DNA of 64,000 bases, taken from positions 1-64,000 of the forward strand of contig NZ_FXUG01000022.1 in NCBI RefSeq assembly GCF_900182915.1, in the 5' to 3' direction. This stretch comes from Neorhodopirellula lusitana (lineage in GTDB: Bacteria > Planctomycetota > Planctomycetia > Pirellulales > Pirellulaceae). The notes below the pieces were generated by a model. The model searched no databases. It had not been told where the DNA came from and saw only the letters and a list, made by a program, of their open reading frames with translations. Positions 53,734 to 61,845 of the stretch are shown here, piece by piece (positions within the stretch are counted from its first letter, which is position 1; each line of letters begins with the position of its first letter). The position numbers and the translations under genes were made by a program.

Positions 53734-54782
53734 GGTCGCGTCACAATGCTCGTGCTATCGGGCTCGACTTCGTTGGCTTCGTCGACCGTTTGGTTGAGCG
53801 GGATCTTGACCGTCGCAGGCATCCCCAGCCGCAATTCATTGTCGGAATTTTTGACGAAGACACGAACTTGATAGACCAACTTGGTCCGCAGTTCACTCGT
53901 TTCGACGGGCTTGGGGGTGAACTCGGCTGACGGTGAGATGTACCCGATCCATCCCGGGTAACCTTTGTCTGGAAAGCTGTCCGTGACAACGGTGGCGGTC
54001 ATGCCTTCGGCAATCTTGCCCAGGTCGGACTCCGATACATAGGCCCGTACCCAAACGGGATCGTTGAGTGCCATCGTGAAGACCGGCTTCAGCGGTGATG
54101 CCATGTCGCCCACTTCCAGGATTCGGGTCTGGATGACACCGACAGACGGCGCGTATAGCGACGCATCATCCAAATCATGTTCTGCCTGTGCCAGTTCGGC
54201 TTCATAGCGTTTGAGCGTCGCCTTGGCTTCGGCGATGTCCTCCTCTCGAGGTCCAGCGAGGACCAAGTCCGCCACCGCTTGCAGCGATCGGATGCTCGCT
54301 TGGATCGAATTGTATTCCGCCAGGGCATCGTCGACTTCTTGTTGCGAGGCCGCGTTGGATTTCAGAAGTTTGCGAAGCCGTGCGATGGTGCGTTCTTTGT
54401 CGACCGCGGTTGCCTGGGCTTCCTCGACATCCGCAAGCGCCTTGGCAATTTCTTCCTTTCGCGACCCCGCTTCGAGTCGGGCGACGACCTGCTTCTGCGC
54501 GTCGACGATGGCCTGGGCGCGAGCAACGGCATGCTCCAGTCGCTCGGTGTTCAACTTGGCCAGCAACTGACCGGTGGTGACACGGTCGCCCTCTTCGACC
54601 TTCAGTTCCGCGATTCGCTCGCTCCCGTTGATTGCCAACTCCACTTGGCGAACATCAACGTTGCCATACAGAACAAGTTCGCTGGTCCCCTCATGATCCT
54701 GCCCAGAACGCCAGTACCAATAGCCCGTCCCAACGGCCCCAAGAACGAATGTGAAGAGGATGGAACGAATGATTTTGGGCAT
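53730..54782 (-). CDS. HlyD/YbhG-type membrane fusion protein
   Basis: 350 residues from ATG 54782, chosen because ACCGGAGAAC precedes it and because the upstream frame (to 54968) runs into tandem repeats. One N-terminal helix (ILFTFVLGAVGTGYWYW) is followed by a lipoyl-like half (ERIAELKVEEGDRVTTGQLL), an alpha-hairpin of about 110 residues, and the second half (DASLYAPSVGVIQTRILEVG, VWVRAYVSESDLGKI). It links inner-membrane ABC permeases to an outer-membrane channel. First gene of the efflux operon; no TolC homologue lies nearby. Confidence 0.93.
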   Translation of the reverse strand: MPKIIRSILFTFVLGAVGTGYWYWRSGQDHEGTSELVLYGNVDVRQVELAINGSERIAELKVEEGDRVTTGQLLAKLNTERLEHAVARAQAIVDAQKQVVARLEAGSRKEEIAKALADVEEAQATAVDKERTIARLRKLLKSNAASQQEVDDALAEYNSIQASIRSLQAVADLVLAGPREEDIAEAKATLKRYEAELAQAEHDLDDASLYAPSVGVIQTRILEVGDMASPLKPVFTMALNDPVWVRAYVSESDLGKIAEGMTATVVTDSFPDKGYPGWIGYISPSAEFTPKPVETSELRTKLVYQVRVFVKNSDNELRLGMPATVKIPLNQTVDEANEVEPDSTSIVTRP

Positions 54783-54946
54783 GTTCTCCGGTCCCGGATT
54801 GTGAGTCGTCATCGGAACCATGGAGCTCGATGGAAAGACACTCGAGTTTGGATTTAGATTTGGCCGATCGCGTTCTGAGTCCGCAATCGGTATGCCGCGA
54901 CGTGACCTCAATGTTCCAAACACCCGGCGATGATTCAAACGCCCAG

Positions 54947-55077
54947 GCATGTCCCTATGAAATGGCATGTCCCTATGAAACGGCCTATCCCCATGAAACG
55001 TGCCTATCCCAGTAAAACGCGCCTATCACGGTGAAACGCGTCTATCCCGGTGAAGCGTGCACATCCCCGTAAACCGT
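54947..55077. repeat. 18-19 bp tandem repeat, seven copies
   Basis: Consensus GCCTATCCCGGTGAAACGC. Copies begin at 54947, 54965, 54983, 55002, 55021, 55040 and 55059; the first two are 18 bases and the rest 19. It occupies the gap upstream of the HlyD gene and downstream of the ATP-grasp gene. No gene is seen in 54783-55203. Confidence 0.88.
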
Positions 55078-55203
55078 GTGCCCTATCGCTCAGCCCAGCT
55101 TGTCGGCCCGGTATCGAATTCAAAGGAAAGGGGCATCCTTTGATGTGTGTCGATTCCGCACGCAATGCGCCGATGCGGGCTGCCGCGGATTAACTCCCAA
55201 CCG

Positions 55204-56229
55204 CTAAGCCATCCAGTCGGCTTTGTACGCGAGACCCAGGTTCAAGATTCGCTGAATCAGTGCTTCGTAGCTGATCCCGGCGGCTTCGGCGGACTCCGCG
55301 AAGTCTTCGCCGTACTCGATGTTGGGATTCGCATTGGCCTCAATCACAAAGATCTCTCCGCCAGGCGTCAGCCGCAGATCCATGCGGCCGTAACCGGTCA
55401 TTCCAAGCGCCCGGTAAACCCGTTTGCAGATCTTGGCGATCTTTTGTTGCATGGCATCATCGATGCCTTGGGCGGCATGCGTGGTGATGTCATGCCGTTC
55501 TTGATACTTACGGTCCCACTTCACACGGCTGGTCGCGATCCGGGCGGCGTCATCGGGCAGCGTGCCGAAGTCCATTTCCCACGCCGGGAAGCACTGCAAC
55601 CGGTCGTTGCCAATCACGCCGCAATACAGCTCGCGGCCTTCGATGTACTGTTCCACGATGGCGTCGGCGCCCGTCTTTTCGTGAATGAACTCGACGCGTT
55701 CAGTGAGCGCTTCGTCCGTATGCACGATCGAGGCCTGAGAAATCCCGAACGAAGCGTCTTCCACTACCGATTTCACAAACAGCGGGAACGGCAACCGTTT
55801 GGGCCGTCGCACCGCTCGACCCTTTTTGAAAACGGCGAAACGCGGCGTTGGAATTCGGTGGTAGGTTAAGATCTTTTTCGACAACGCCTTGTCTTTGCTT
55901 AGCAACAACCCACGTGGGTTGCATCCGCTGTAGGCCTGTTGCATCAGTTCCAGATAACTGATCACGGCAAAGTCATACGTCACCACCCCATGGAACTCTT
56001 CGAGCAACATGTACGTGATATCGGGCTGGAATTCACCAAGCGACTTCCGGATCGGCCCCAGGTCGTCGTAGATCCCCAGCGGCAACACTTCATGGCCAAG
56101 ACCACGCAGCGTTTCACAGATATCAAACTCGGCCTTCCAAGGGCTCCATTGATCTTCGGTATAGCCTTCCAGTGAATCCGGCGGCACATGGCCGTCACGA
56201 ACCAGGACCAGGACGCGCAGTTTAGCCAC
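55204..56229 (-). CDS. ATP-grasp ligase (D-Ala-D-Ala ligase-like)
   Basis: 341 residues. N-terminal pre-ATP-grasp domain (LRVLVLVRDGHVPPDSLEGY); central PRGLLLSKDKALSKKILTYH and FPLFVKSVVEDASFGISQAS, the latter resembling the ATP-binding 'KP..EGSSxG' of Ddl. C-terminal MTGYGRMDLRLTPGGEIFVI and EANANPN carry the metal-binding residues. It has no close Ddl identity in the substrate region, so a different carboxylate-amine ligase is likely. It lies 107 bases downstream of a zinc metallopeptidase gene on the same strand. Confidence 0.88.
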   Translation of the reverse strand: MAKLRVLVLVRDGHVPPDSLEGYTEDQWSPWKAEFDICETLRGLGHEVLPLGIYDDLGPIRKSLGEFQPDITYMLLEEFHGVVTYDFAVISYLELMQQAYSGCNPRGLLLSKDKALSKKILTYHRIPTPRFAVFKKGRAVRRPKRLPFPLFVKSVVEDASFGISQASIVHTDEALTERVEFIHEKTGADAIVEQYIEGRELYCGVIGNDRLQCFPAWEMDFGTLPDDAARIATSRVKWDRKYQERHDITTHAAQGIDDAMQQKIAKICKRVYRALGMTGYGRMDLRLTPGGEIFVIEANANPNIEYGEDFAESAEAAGISYEALIQRILNLGLAYKADWMA

Positions 56230-56336
56230 GGGACACCTCCGCCCCGAGTTGATGGCGACCGTGTCGTGACTTCAGGCCCATGAAGGCTTCCAGTCCGCAG
56301 CAAGACTTCTGCTCAACCGTACTAGATCGGTTGTGA

Positions 56337-57398
56337 TTAGATTGCGGCACGGTGACCTCCTTCATGCAGGAAGCTGGTGGTCCGAACGGCGACCAGGATC
56401 ATCGCATCCCGCTTGACCTCTTCGGGAGAGCCACCGAGGCGTAGTTTGAGTTCGCGGCATCGCTCGATCATTTCTTGAACTACTTGGTCAATTGTGTAGG
56501 CGTACTCGCCAGTCCATTTAGCGACCGTGCGACGAAGTTCCGTCCGGATACGATTCAGGAAAGCGGCCGCGGTGACGTTCCGGCGGTGTGCCGACTCGGA
56601 CGAAAACAGCCTCCGCAAATCGTTGTCGTAAACACTCGGCAGGTCCAACTCATAATGCGTTCGCTTGCGTTCGTAATGCGTACGCAAGGTCTTGCGAATT
56701 CGGTGGACCGGATCCACCATCGCGCGAGATTGAACCGGCGGTTTTTTGCCGCGCAGGCCTCGCATCATTTCGTCAACGGTTTCGAGTTTTTCCATCACTG
56801 GCCAGTCTCGATACCGGGTTCGCCAACGGAAACCGGGACGAAGCCAAACCGCGAAGGTTTCCGCAAAATCCTCTAGCGGGTGCGCCTGGGCATACCACAT
56901 GCCCAGGTGATGCACATATTCACGGCTGGCCGGTTTAAGCTGGTAATGCTCAGGATACGGCTCAGATGCCTTGCCAAACACGTTTCGGTAGACCGCCTTG
57001 CGACGCAACCGGAAAGCGGTATCGATCGCATGCCCGGCCTCGTGACGCAGGATTTCCATGCATCGCTCATGCGTGCCACCTTCCACATCCAGCAACTGCT
57101 TGCGTTCCAAACGCATCAAACGAGGATGAGCCAGATAAAACGGGATCGCGATGCCTGGCACATCGTCAGGCGAAAACCAATCGTCGCTTAGCCAAAAGTG
57201 AGGCTGAAAGTTCAGGCCACGATCGCCTAGTTCATTGGTCAGTTGATCAATGCGTTTTTGCAAAACCGTGTCACTGATCGTCAGCTTCAGGTCACACATC
57301 CGCATGTTCAGCAATTGCGTATCCGTCATCGAAACGAGCGAGTCGTTTTGGCGCGTTGTTGCAGGTTGCTTGTTGCGTGAGGCCATCGTCCAGGGCAA
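56337..57398 (-). CDS. Putative zinc metallopeptidase (HEAGH)
   Basis: 353 residues. The zinc motif is RHEAGHAIDTAF near 115-130, and HPLEDFAETFAVWL near 180 supplies the downstream acidic residue, giving a HExxH plus E pattern typical of a Peptidase_Mx-like family. The N-terminal part (VLQKRIDQLTNELGDRGLNF) and the basic C-terminal domain (RRLFSSESAHRRNVTAAAFL) have no known family to me. No signal peptide is visible, so it is probably cytoplasmic. It precedes the ATP-grasp gene and probably shares a transcript. Confidence 0.82.
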   Translation of the reverse strand: MPWTMASRNKQPATTRQNDSLVSMTDTQLLNMRMCDLKLTISDTVLQKRIDQLTNELGDRGLNFQPHFWLSDDWFSPDDVPGIAIPFYLAHPRLMRLERKQLLDVEGGTHERCMEILRHEAGHAIDTAFRLRRKAVYRNVFGKASEPYPEHYQLKPASREYVHHLGMWYAQAHPLEDFAETFAVWLRPGFRWRTRYRDWPVMEKLETVDEMMRGLRGKKPPVQSRAMVDPVHRIRKTLRTHYERKRTHYELDLPSVYDNDLRRLFSSESAHRRNVTAAAFLNRIRTELRRTVAKWTGEYAYTIDQVVQEMIERCRELKLRLGGSPEEVKRDAMILVAVRTTSFLHEGGHRAAI

Positions 57399-57497
57399 GC
57401 CATCGTGAGTGTCGTGCGAGACTGTACGTGCGAGTTCGTGGCAGTCTATTCAACTCACGTGGTCTTTGCGAACATCAATCTGAAGTCAACGCGATGT

Positions 57498-59138
57498 TCA
57501 AGCATTCAAGTTCGGGTTGTGTGGGGCTTCTTCGACCACTCGCACCACCACTCGCGCACCCTGTTTCGCAATCACTCGCACCGGTTGCCCCGAATCAACG
57601 TAGTCACCCTCGGTCACCACATCGACCATCATCTCATCCACTTCAACGCGCCCACCAGGACGCAGCGGGGAAACCGAAACGCCGGTTTGTCCCACCTGCA
57701 CACGTTGCCATGCTGGTGTGTTGTCGTTCATCACAACCGCACCGGATGGTTCCACTTCGGCTTGCAGGGTCAAGCGATTCAGGATTGGGATGCTGCCCAT
57801 GTAACTGGTCAACACCGCAGCGACGACCAAGAAGCCAACGAACGCGCCACCCACCAACAAAATGTCGTTGCCCAGTGATACCCAATCGGCGTCACCCGCA
57901 GGCATTGTGAAGCGGCGAGATGCCATCACCAGAGAGCCTAACGTCAACGCCAACCCGGTGATTCCCGCCACTCCGAACCCTGGAATCACGAAGATTTCGG
58001 CACCGATGAAAAGGATACCCATCGCGAAACACGTCACTTCCAACCACCCCGACGTGCCGCCCAGAAAACGACTCCAAAAGAACAGACCGAAGCACAACAC
58101 CGCCACGATCCCGCCAATCCCCAAGCCAGGAGCACTCAGTTCCGTCGCCACGCCGATTAGCCCAATCAACAGCAACAGGAACGTGACAAACTTAAAGTTC
58201 AAAAACATCACCAACCCATCCGTCCAACTCGCCTCGACGACTTCGATCGGCGTCGCCACATTCAACACGCGAGCCAGTTCATCACGATCGGCGACTGTTT
58301 GATCGGCGATTCCCAGCTCCACTGCCCGACGACCATTCGCGGTGAAGAACATTTCTTTGCCAGCTTCGCGAATCGGCTTTCCGAGTTCCCAGTCATCGGC
58401 GTCTTCCATCGACGCGTGTTCTTTGTCGCTGATGTATCGCTTCTCGCCGTTGGTAACGTGGGTGGCGTGATACACGACCATGTCCTTGTCGGTCATCTTT
58501 TCAGCCAACGCCACCGGGCGTCCTGTGGCGGCGGCGGTGTCGCGAACCTTTTGAGCGAGCACACTGCGGCTTTTGGCTTCCGTGTAGCGGAACGCCCCGT
58601 CTTCGCCCATCACGATCTCACCCGCGTCGCCGATGCGGGCGTCGGGCTTCATCAGGATGGTATCGGTCGACAAGGAAAGCAGCGCCGCACCGCTGATCGC
58701 GTCCTTTTCGATGAAGGCCACCGTTTCAACGTTCTTCGCGGCCAGGACCATGTCCATTAGCTCGAAGGTGACGTACGTGAACCCGCCCGGGGACTCGATG
58801 TCCAAGATGATCACATCGACCGTGCCTGAGTCCACGGCCTGTTGAAAACGCCGTTTCAGCAGCGCGCCACTGATTGGGTTGATGTCCGAACGAAACGGCA
58901 AAATGATCGCAGTGCGTTTACGCCCCGTCGATTCAGCACGTTGGGGCTTAGCCGTTTTCGCATCTTCTTCATCGAGCGACGCGACCGCCTCGTCGGTCTC
59001 CACTTGGGCTGCACTCGCCTTGCTGGCCCCCAAACCGCTGGCATTCAAAAAACACGGGATCGCGATGGAAACCATGATCAACGTGACCAAGAGCCTCGCT
59101 CCCACGGCAGCAAAGTTCTTCGGTTGGATCATGGTCAT
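57498..59138 (-). CDS. NfeD-type membrane serine protease (ClpP-class) with OB domain
   Basis: 546 residues from ATG 59138. A signal/anchor helix is followed by the ClpP-like protease domain: VDVIILDIESPGGFTYVTFE, then AFIEKDAISGAALLSLSTD, where the Ser of AISGAAL fits the catalytic site. Five membrane helices lie at about 320-470 and a C-terminal NfeD (OB-fold) domain ends the protein (SPLRPGGRVEVDEMMVDVVT and YVDSGQPVRVIA). Long NfeD forms cleave stomatin-like proteins; no stomatin gene is near. It starts one base after trkH. Confidence 0.92.
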   Translation of the reverse strand: MTMIQPKNFAAVGARLLVTLIMVSIAIPCFLNASGLGASKASAAQVETDEAVASLDEEDAKTAKPQRAESTGRKRTAIILPFRSDINPISGALLKRRFQQAVDSGTVDVIILDIESPGGFTYVTFELMDMVLAAKNVETVAFIEKDAISGAALLSLSTDTILMKPDARIGDAGEIVMGEDGAFRYTEAKSRSVLAQKVRDTAAATGRPVALAEKMTDKDMVVYHATHVTNGEKRYISDKEHASMEDADDWELGKPIREAGKEMFFTANGRRAVELGIADQTVADRDELARVLNVATPIEVVEASWTDGLVMFLNFKFVTFLLLLIGLIGVATELSAPGLGIGGIVAVLCFGLFFWSRFLGGTSGWLEVTCFAMGILFIGAEIFVIPGFGVAGITGLALTLGSLVMASRRFTMPAGDADWVSLGNDILLVGGAFVGFLVVAAVLTSYMGSIPILNRLTLQAEVEPSGAVVMNDNTPAWQRVQVGQTGVSVSPLRPGGRVEVDEMMVDVVTEGDYVDSGQPVRVIAKQGARVVVRVVEEAPHNPNLNA

Positions 59139-59139
59139 C

Positions 59140-60801
59140 TCACACCCTGCGCCAGAACGACGGTACGAATAATAACAGCACACTAAAAATCTCAACGCGA
59201 CCGAGCATCATCAGCCACACGAACAACAATTTAGCACCTTGGCTGAAGCCGGCGTAGTTTCGCGTCGCTCCGACCACTCCTAGCCCTGGCCCAATGTTGT
59301 TCAGCGTCGCCGCAACGGCACTCGCGCTGTCCAGCAACTTGTCATCCAGGGTTCCCTTCAACAACTCACGATGCAGTTCCTTGTGGGCCTCCGGGTCGTG
59401 CTCAACACCCATTTCCGCCGCATGAGCGATGGGGCTCTCGATCACACCCCATGTCGATGTTGGCTCGAAAGTGACCAGGGCCAGCCACGAAACCACAAAG
59501 ATCGCCAACACCAAACAGAAATACAGCAGGATGTTGTGCGCCAATTGAGGATCGTCGACCGGTTGGCCGCTCACCCTTAAAGGCCGGATTACCCGAGGAC
59601 GGTGGGCGCGCTCCATCTCCAAACGCAAGATTTTATAGAACAAAACGTGCCGAATCACCTTCATTCCGCCGCCCGTGCTGCCTGCACACCCGCCCACAAA
59701 CATCAACAACAGCAAAATACCACGACCAAAGTTGTTCCACGTATCAAAGTCAGCCGTGCCGTAACCCGTCGTTGTCAGCACCGACACGACCTGAAAACAA
59801 CCGTTGCGAAGCGCCGACGGGTAGTTCTCGAATCCCTCATCACCCGCCCGCATTCCGAAGAAGACGACGCCCAGGGTCACGACCGCGATAATGCCGCCGT
59901 AAGTGCGGAATTCAACGTCGCGGACCAACTTTCGCCAACCGCCAATCAGGGTCAGGTACATCAGCGTGAAGTTGGTGCCCGCCAAAACCATGAATGCGAT
60001 CGTCGTGGTCTCGATCAGCGGGCTATCAAAGCCACCCAGGGATCGGTTGTACGTACTGAAGCCTCCCGTCGCCATCGTGCCAAACGCATGACACAGCGCG
60101 TCGAACGTGCTCATGCCTTCCAGCCAATACACAATCGTCAGGACGACGTTCAGGCCCACATAGATGGCGGCGAACACCAACGCGGTGTGTTGCATTCGCG
60201 GCATCGAACCGTCTTTGGTTGGCCCCGGCATTTCCGCTCGCATCATCGCCTTGCCGGCCGAACCTTGACCCAGGATCGCGACGAACAAAACGACGATCCC
60301 CAGCCCACCTAGAAAGTGGGTCCAAGATCGCCAAAACAAAATGCAGTGAGGGACCAATTCAGGCGTATTCAAATCCGTCAGGATCGTCGCCCCGGTTGTG
60401 CTGAACCCCGACTGGGACTCGAACATCGCTTCGATGAACGTGATCGGCATGTCCGCCGCCGTTTGCGTCCCACTGAAGTAATAGGGCAACGCCCCCAGGA
60501 CGGTCGCGCCGACCCACGACAGGCCCACGATCGCCATTGCTTCCTTACGGAACAGGTTCCCACCGGGCCGATAAGATCGTCCCAGGAAACGGAAGATCAG
60601 CCCCACGGTGAAGCACACCATCATGCTGGCCAACAGCCCATACATGGCCCGAGTTTCCACCTCGGCGGCGGGCGGGAGGTGCGTTCGCTCGGCAAACCCG
60701 GGGTAAGCGAACGGCAAGCTGAACGCCATCGATCCACCGATCAGCAAGCAGATCGTGCCCAGGAACCGGAACAGGAGTGGGTAATTCAAGAGGGACGCCA
60801 C
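59140..60801 (-). CDS. trkH: Potassium uptake channel subunit TrkH/KtrB family
   Basis: 553 residues, about 10 membrane helices in the four-repeat M1-P-M2 layout. Filter-type loops are visible as SGFSTTGATIL, MATGGFSTYNRSL, VVSVLTTTGYGTADF and NNIGPGLGVVGATRNY. The TrkH group lets K+ enter with a cytoplasmic TrkA/KtrA regulator; no trkA is nearby. Its start overlaps the end of the preceding response regulator by 16 bases, so the two are probably translationally linked. Confidence 0.95.
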   Translation of the reverse strand: MASLLNYPLLFRFLGTICLLIGGSMAFSLPFAYPGFAERTHLPPAAEVETRAMYGLLASMMVCFTVGLIFRFLGRSYRPGGNLFRKEAMAIVGLSWVGATVLGALPYYFSGTQTAADMPITFIEAMFESQSGFSTTGATILTDLNTPELVPHCILFWRSWTHFLGGLGIVVLFVAILGQGSAGKAMMRAEMPGPTKDGSMPRMQHTALVFAAIYVGLNVVLTIVYWLEGMSTFDALCHAFGTMATGGFSTYNRSLGGFDSPLIETTTIAFMVLAGTNFTLMYLTLIGGWRKLVRDVEFRTYGGIIAVVTLGVVFFGMRAGDEGFENYPSALRNGCFQVVSVLTTTGYGTADFDTWNNFGRGILLLLMFVGGCAGSTGGGMKVIRHVLFYKILRLEMERAHRPRVIRPLRVSGQPVDDPQLAHNILLYFCLVLAIFVVSWLALVTFEPTSTWGVIESPIAHAAEMGVEHDPEAHKELHRELLKGTLDDKLLDSASAVAATLNNIGPGLGVVGATRNYAGFSQGAKLLFVWLMMLGRVEIFSVLLLFVPSFWRRV

Positions 60802-61169
60802 CCATACGTCTCGGCCAAGCCGCCGCAGACGATGTCGCGTAGGTTCTGCAGCCGGATTGGCTTGCGGAGGATTTTGTAGGCTCGCATCCGAGCGGCCTCG
60901 CGTTCAATTTCTTCGTCCATCATCGCACTCATTAAAACGTACGGCATCCTATGGGCACGCTCTGAAAGAACCTGGATCACTTCCAAGCCAGTCACTTTGG
61001 GCATGTGTACGTCGACCAGAACCATGTGAATCGGTTCTCGTTCGATCACTCGCAACGCTTCATCACCATCGGAGGCTTGAACCAAATGCAACCCACGCCG
61101 CGAAAGTGCATCACAAAGCACTCCGCGAAAGTCGGCGTCATCATCGGTGATTAGAACGTTGGGGACCAT
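60786..61169 (-). CDS. Single-domain response regulator (receiver only)
   Basis: 127 residues. The receiver fold is complete: VLITDDDADFRGVLCDAL (acidic cluster), MVLVDVHMPKVTGLEVIQVL (phospho-acceptor Asp), VLMSAMMDEEIE and KILRKPIRLQNL (Lys). There is no output domain, so it resembles CheY-like or Spo0F-like stand-alone regulators. ATG 61169 has GAAGGT just upstream, and a TATAAT box (rc 61176-61181) overlaps this site. It lies between the LigD-like gene and trkH in one operon; a link to K+ uptake is inferred only from position. Confidence 0.92.
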   Translation of the reverse strand: MVPNVLITDDDADFRGVLCDALSRRGLHLVQASDGDEALRVIEREPIHMVLVDVHMPKVTGLEVIQVLSERAHRMPYVLMSAMMDEEIEREAARMRAYKILRKPIRLQNLRDIVCGGLAETYGWRPS

Positions 61170-61176
61170 ACCTTCA

Positions 61177-61845
61177 TTATACGCCGGAATTATCGCTTCG
61201 GGTTCGCAGGTCAAACTTCAGGACTGGATGGCGACCGTGGTTAATTTCACTTTGCCAAAATCGGACTACGGAAACGACCGGGGCAGCATCCAATGTCCCT
61301 TCGCTAACGGCCGAATTTTGGCGTGAATTCGCCAGTAATTCAACCGTCCGCAGCCTGATCTCGATCAAGTCAGACAAATCAGCCCCATTCAGTCCCGGGG
61401 CTTGCCACTGAAACGTTCCAGTGGCCAATCGTTCAACGTCGCCACGGTCACCCGAAATCGCTCCGTCGTAGTCCAAGTAAATCGCCCGATGGTCGGGTAA
61501 CCGGGTGGCGAGTGCCAATCCCGTGAAGCTCCATCCGGTTGCCAGATCGGATCCCACCCTCCCCGAGGGAGAGTGAAGTGAGCGGACGGAGCTTGGACTT
61601 CGGTGGCCGAGTAGTCCATCGGTGTTCCATAAATCACCATCCGCAGAGGTGGAAACCGTGAACAAGGGATGGTCAGGCTCAGGACTCGTCTGCAAGAACC
61701 AATCCAGATGGTCCGAATCCGTTCGCGATAACTCTTTACCTACCGAATGGAAGGACACCGCAAACCGAAGTGGCTTCTTCCAAGTAGCCTCCACATCCTC
61801 GTCGCCGGGAGTCCCGTCGTCGGAAACCCTTCCTGCCGTATTCAC
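61177..61845 (-). CDS. LigD 3'-phosphoesterase-like domain protein
   Basis: 222 residues. HLDWFLQTS near 45 and LPDHRAIYLDYDGAISGDRG plus VERLATGTFQW resemble the stand-alone version of the LigD phosphoesterase domain (His-Asp pair followed by 'HR.AYLDYEGPVSG.RG'). These domains trim DNA ends in bacterial NHEJ. No ligase or Ku gene is seen. Between the two blocks, residues about 85-105 (SVRSLHSPSGRVGSD) come from a half copy of the palindromic element seen in the ABC ATPase gene. Its ATG overlaps the ribBA stop by 4 bp. Assignment is moderate. Confidence 0.68.
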   Translation of the reverse strand: MNTAGRVSDDGTPGDEDVEATWKKPLRFAVSFHSVGKELSRTDSDHLDWFLQTSPEPDHPLFTVSTSADGDLWNTDGLLGHRSPSSVRSLHSPSGRVGSDLATGWSFTGLALATRLPDHRAIYLDYDGAISGDRGDVERLATGTFQWQAPGLNGADLSDLIEIRLRTVELLANSRQNSAVSEGTLDAAPVVSVVRFWQSEINHGRHPVLKFDLRTRSDNSGV

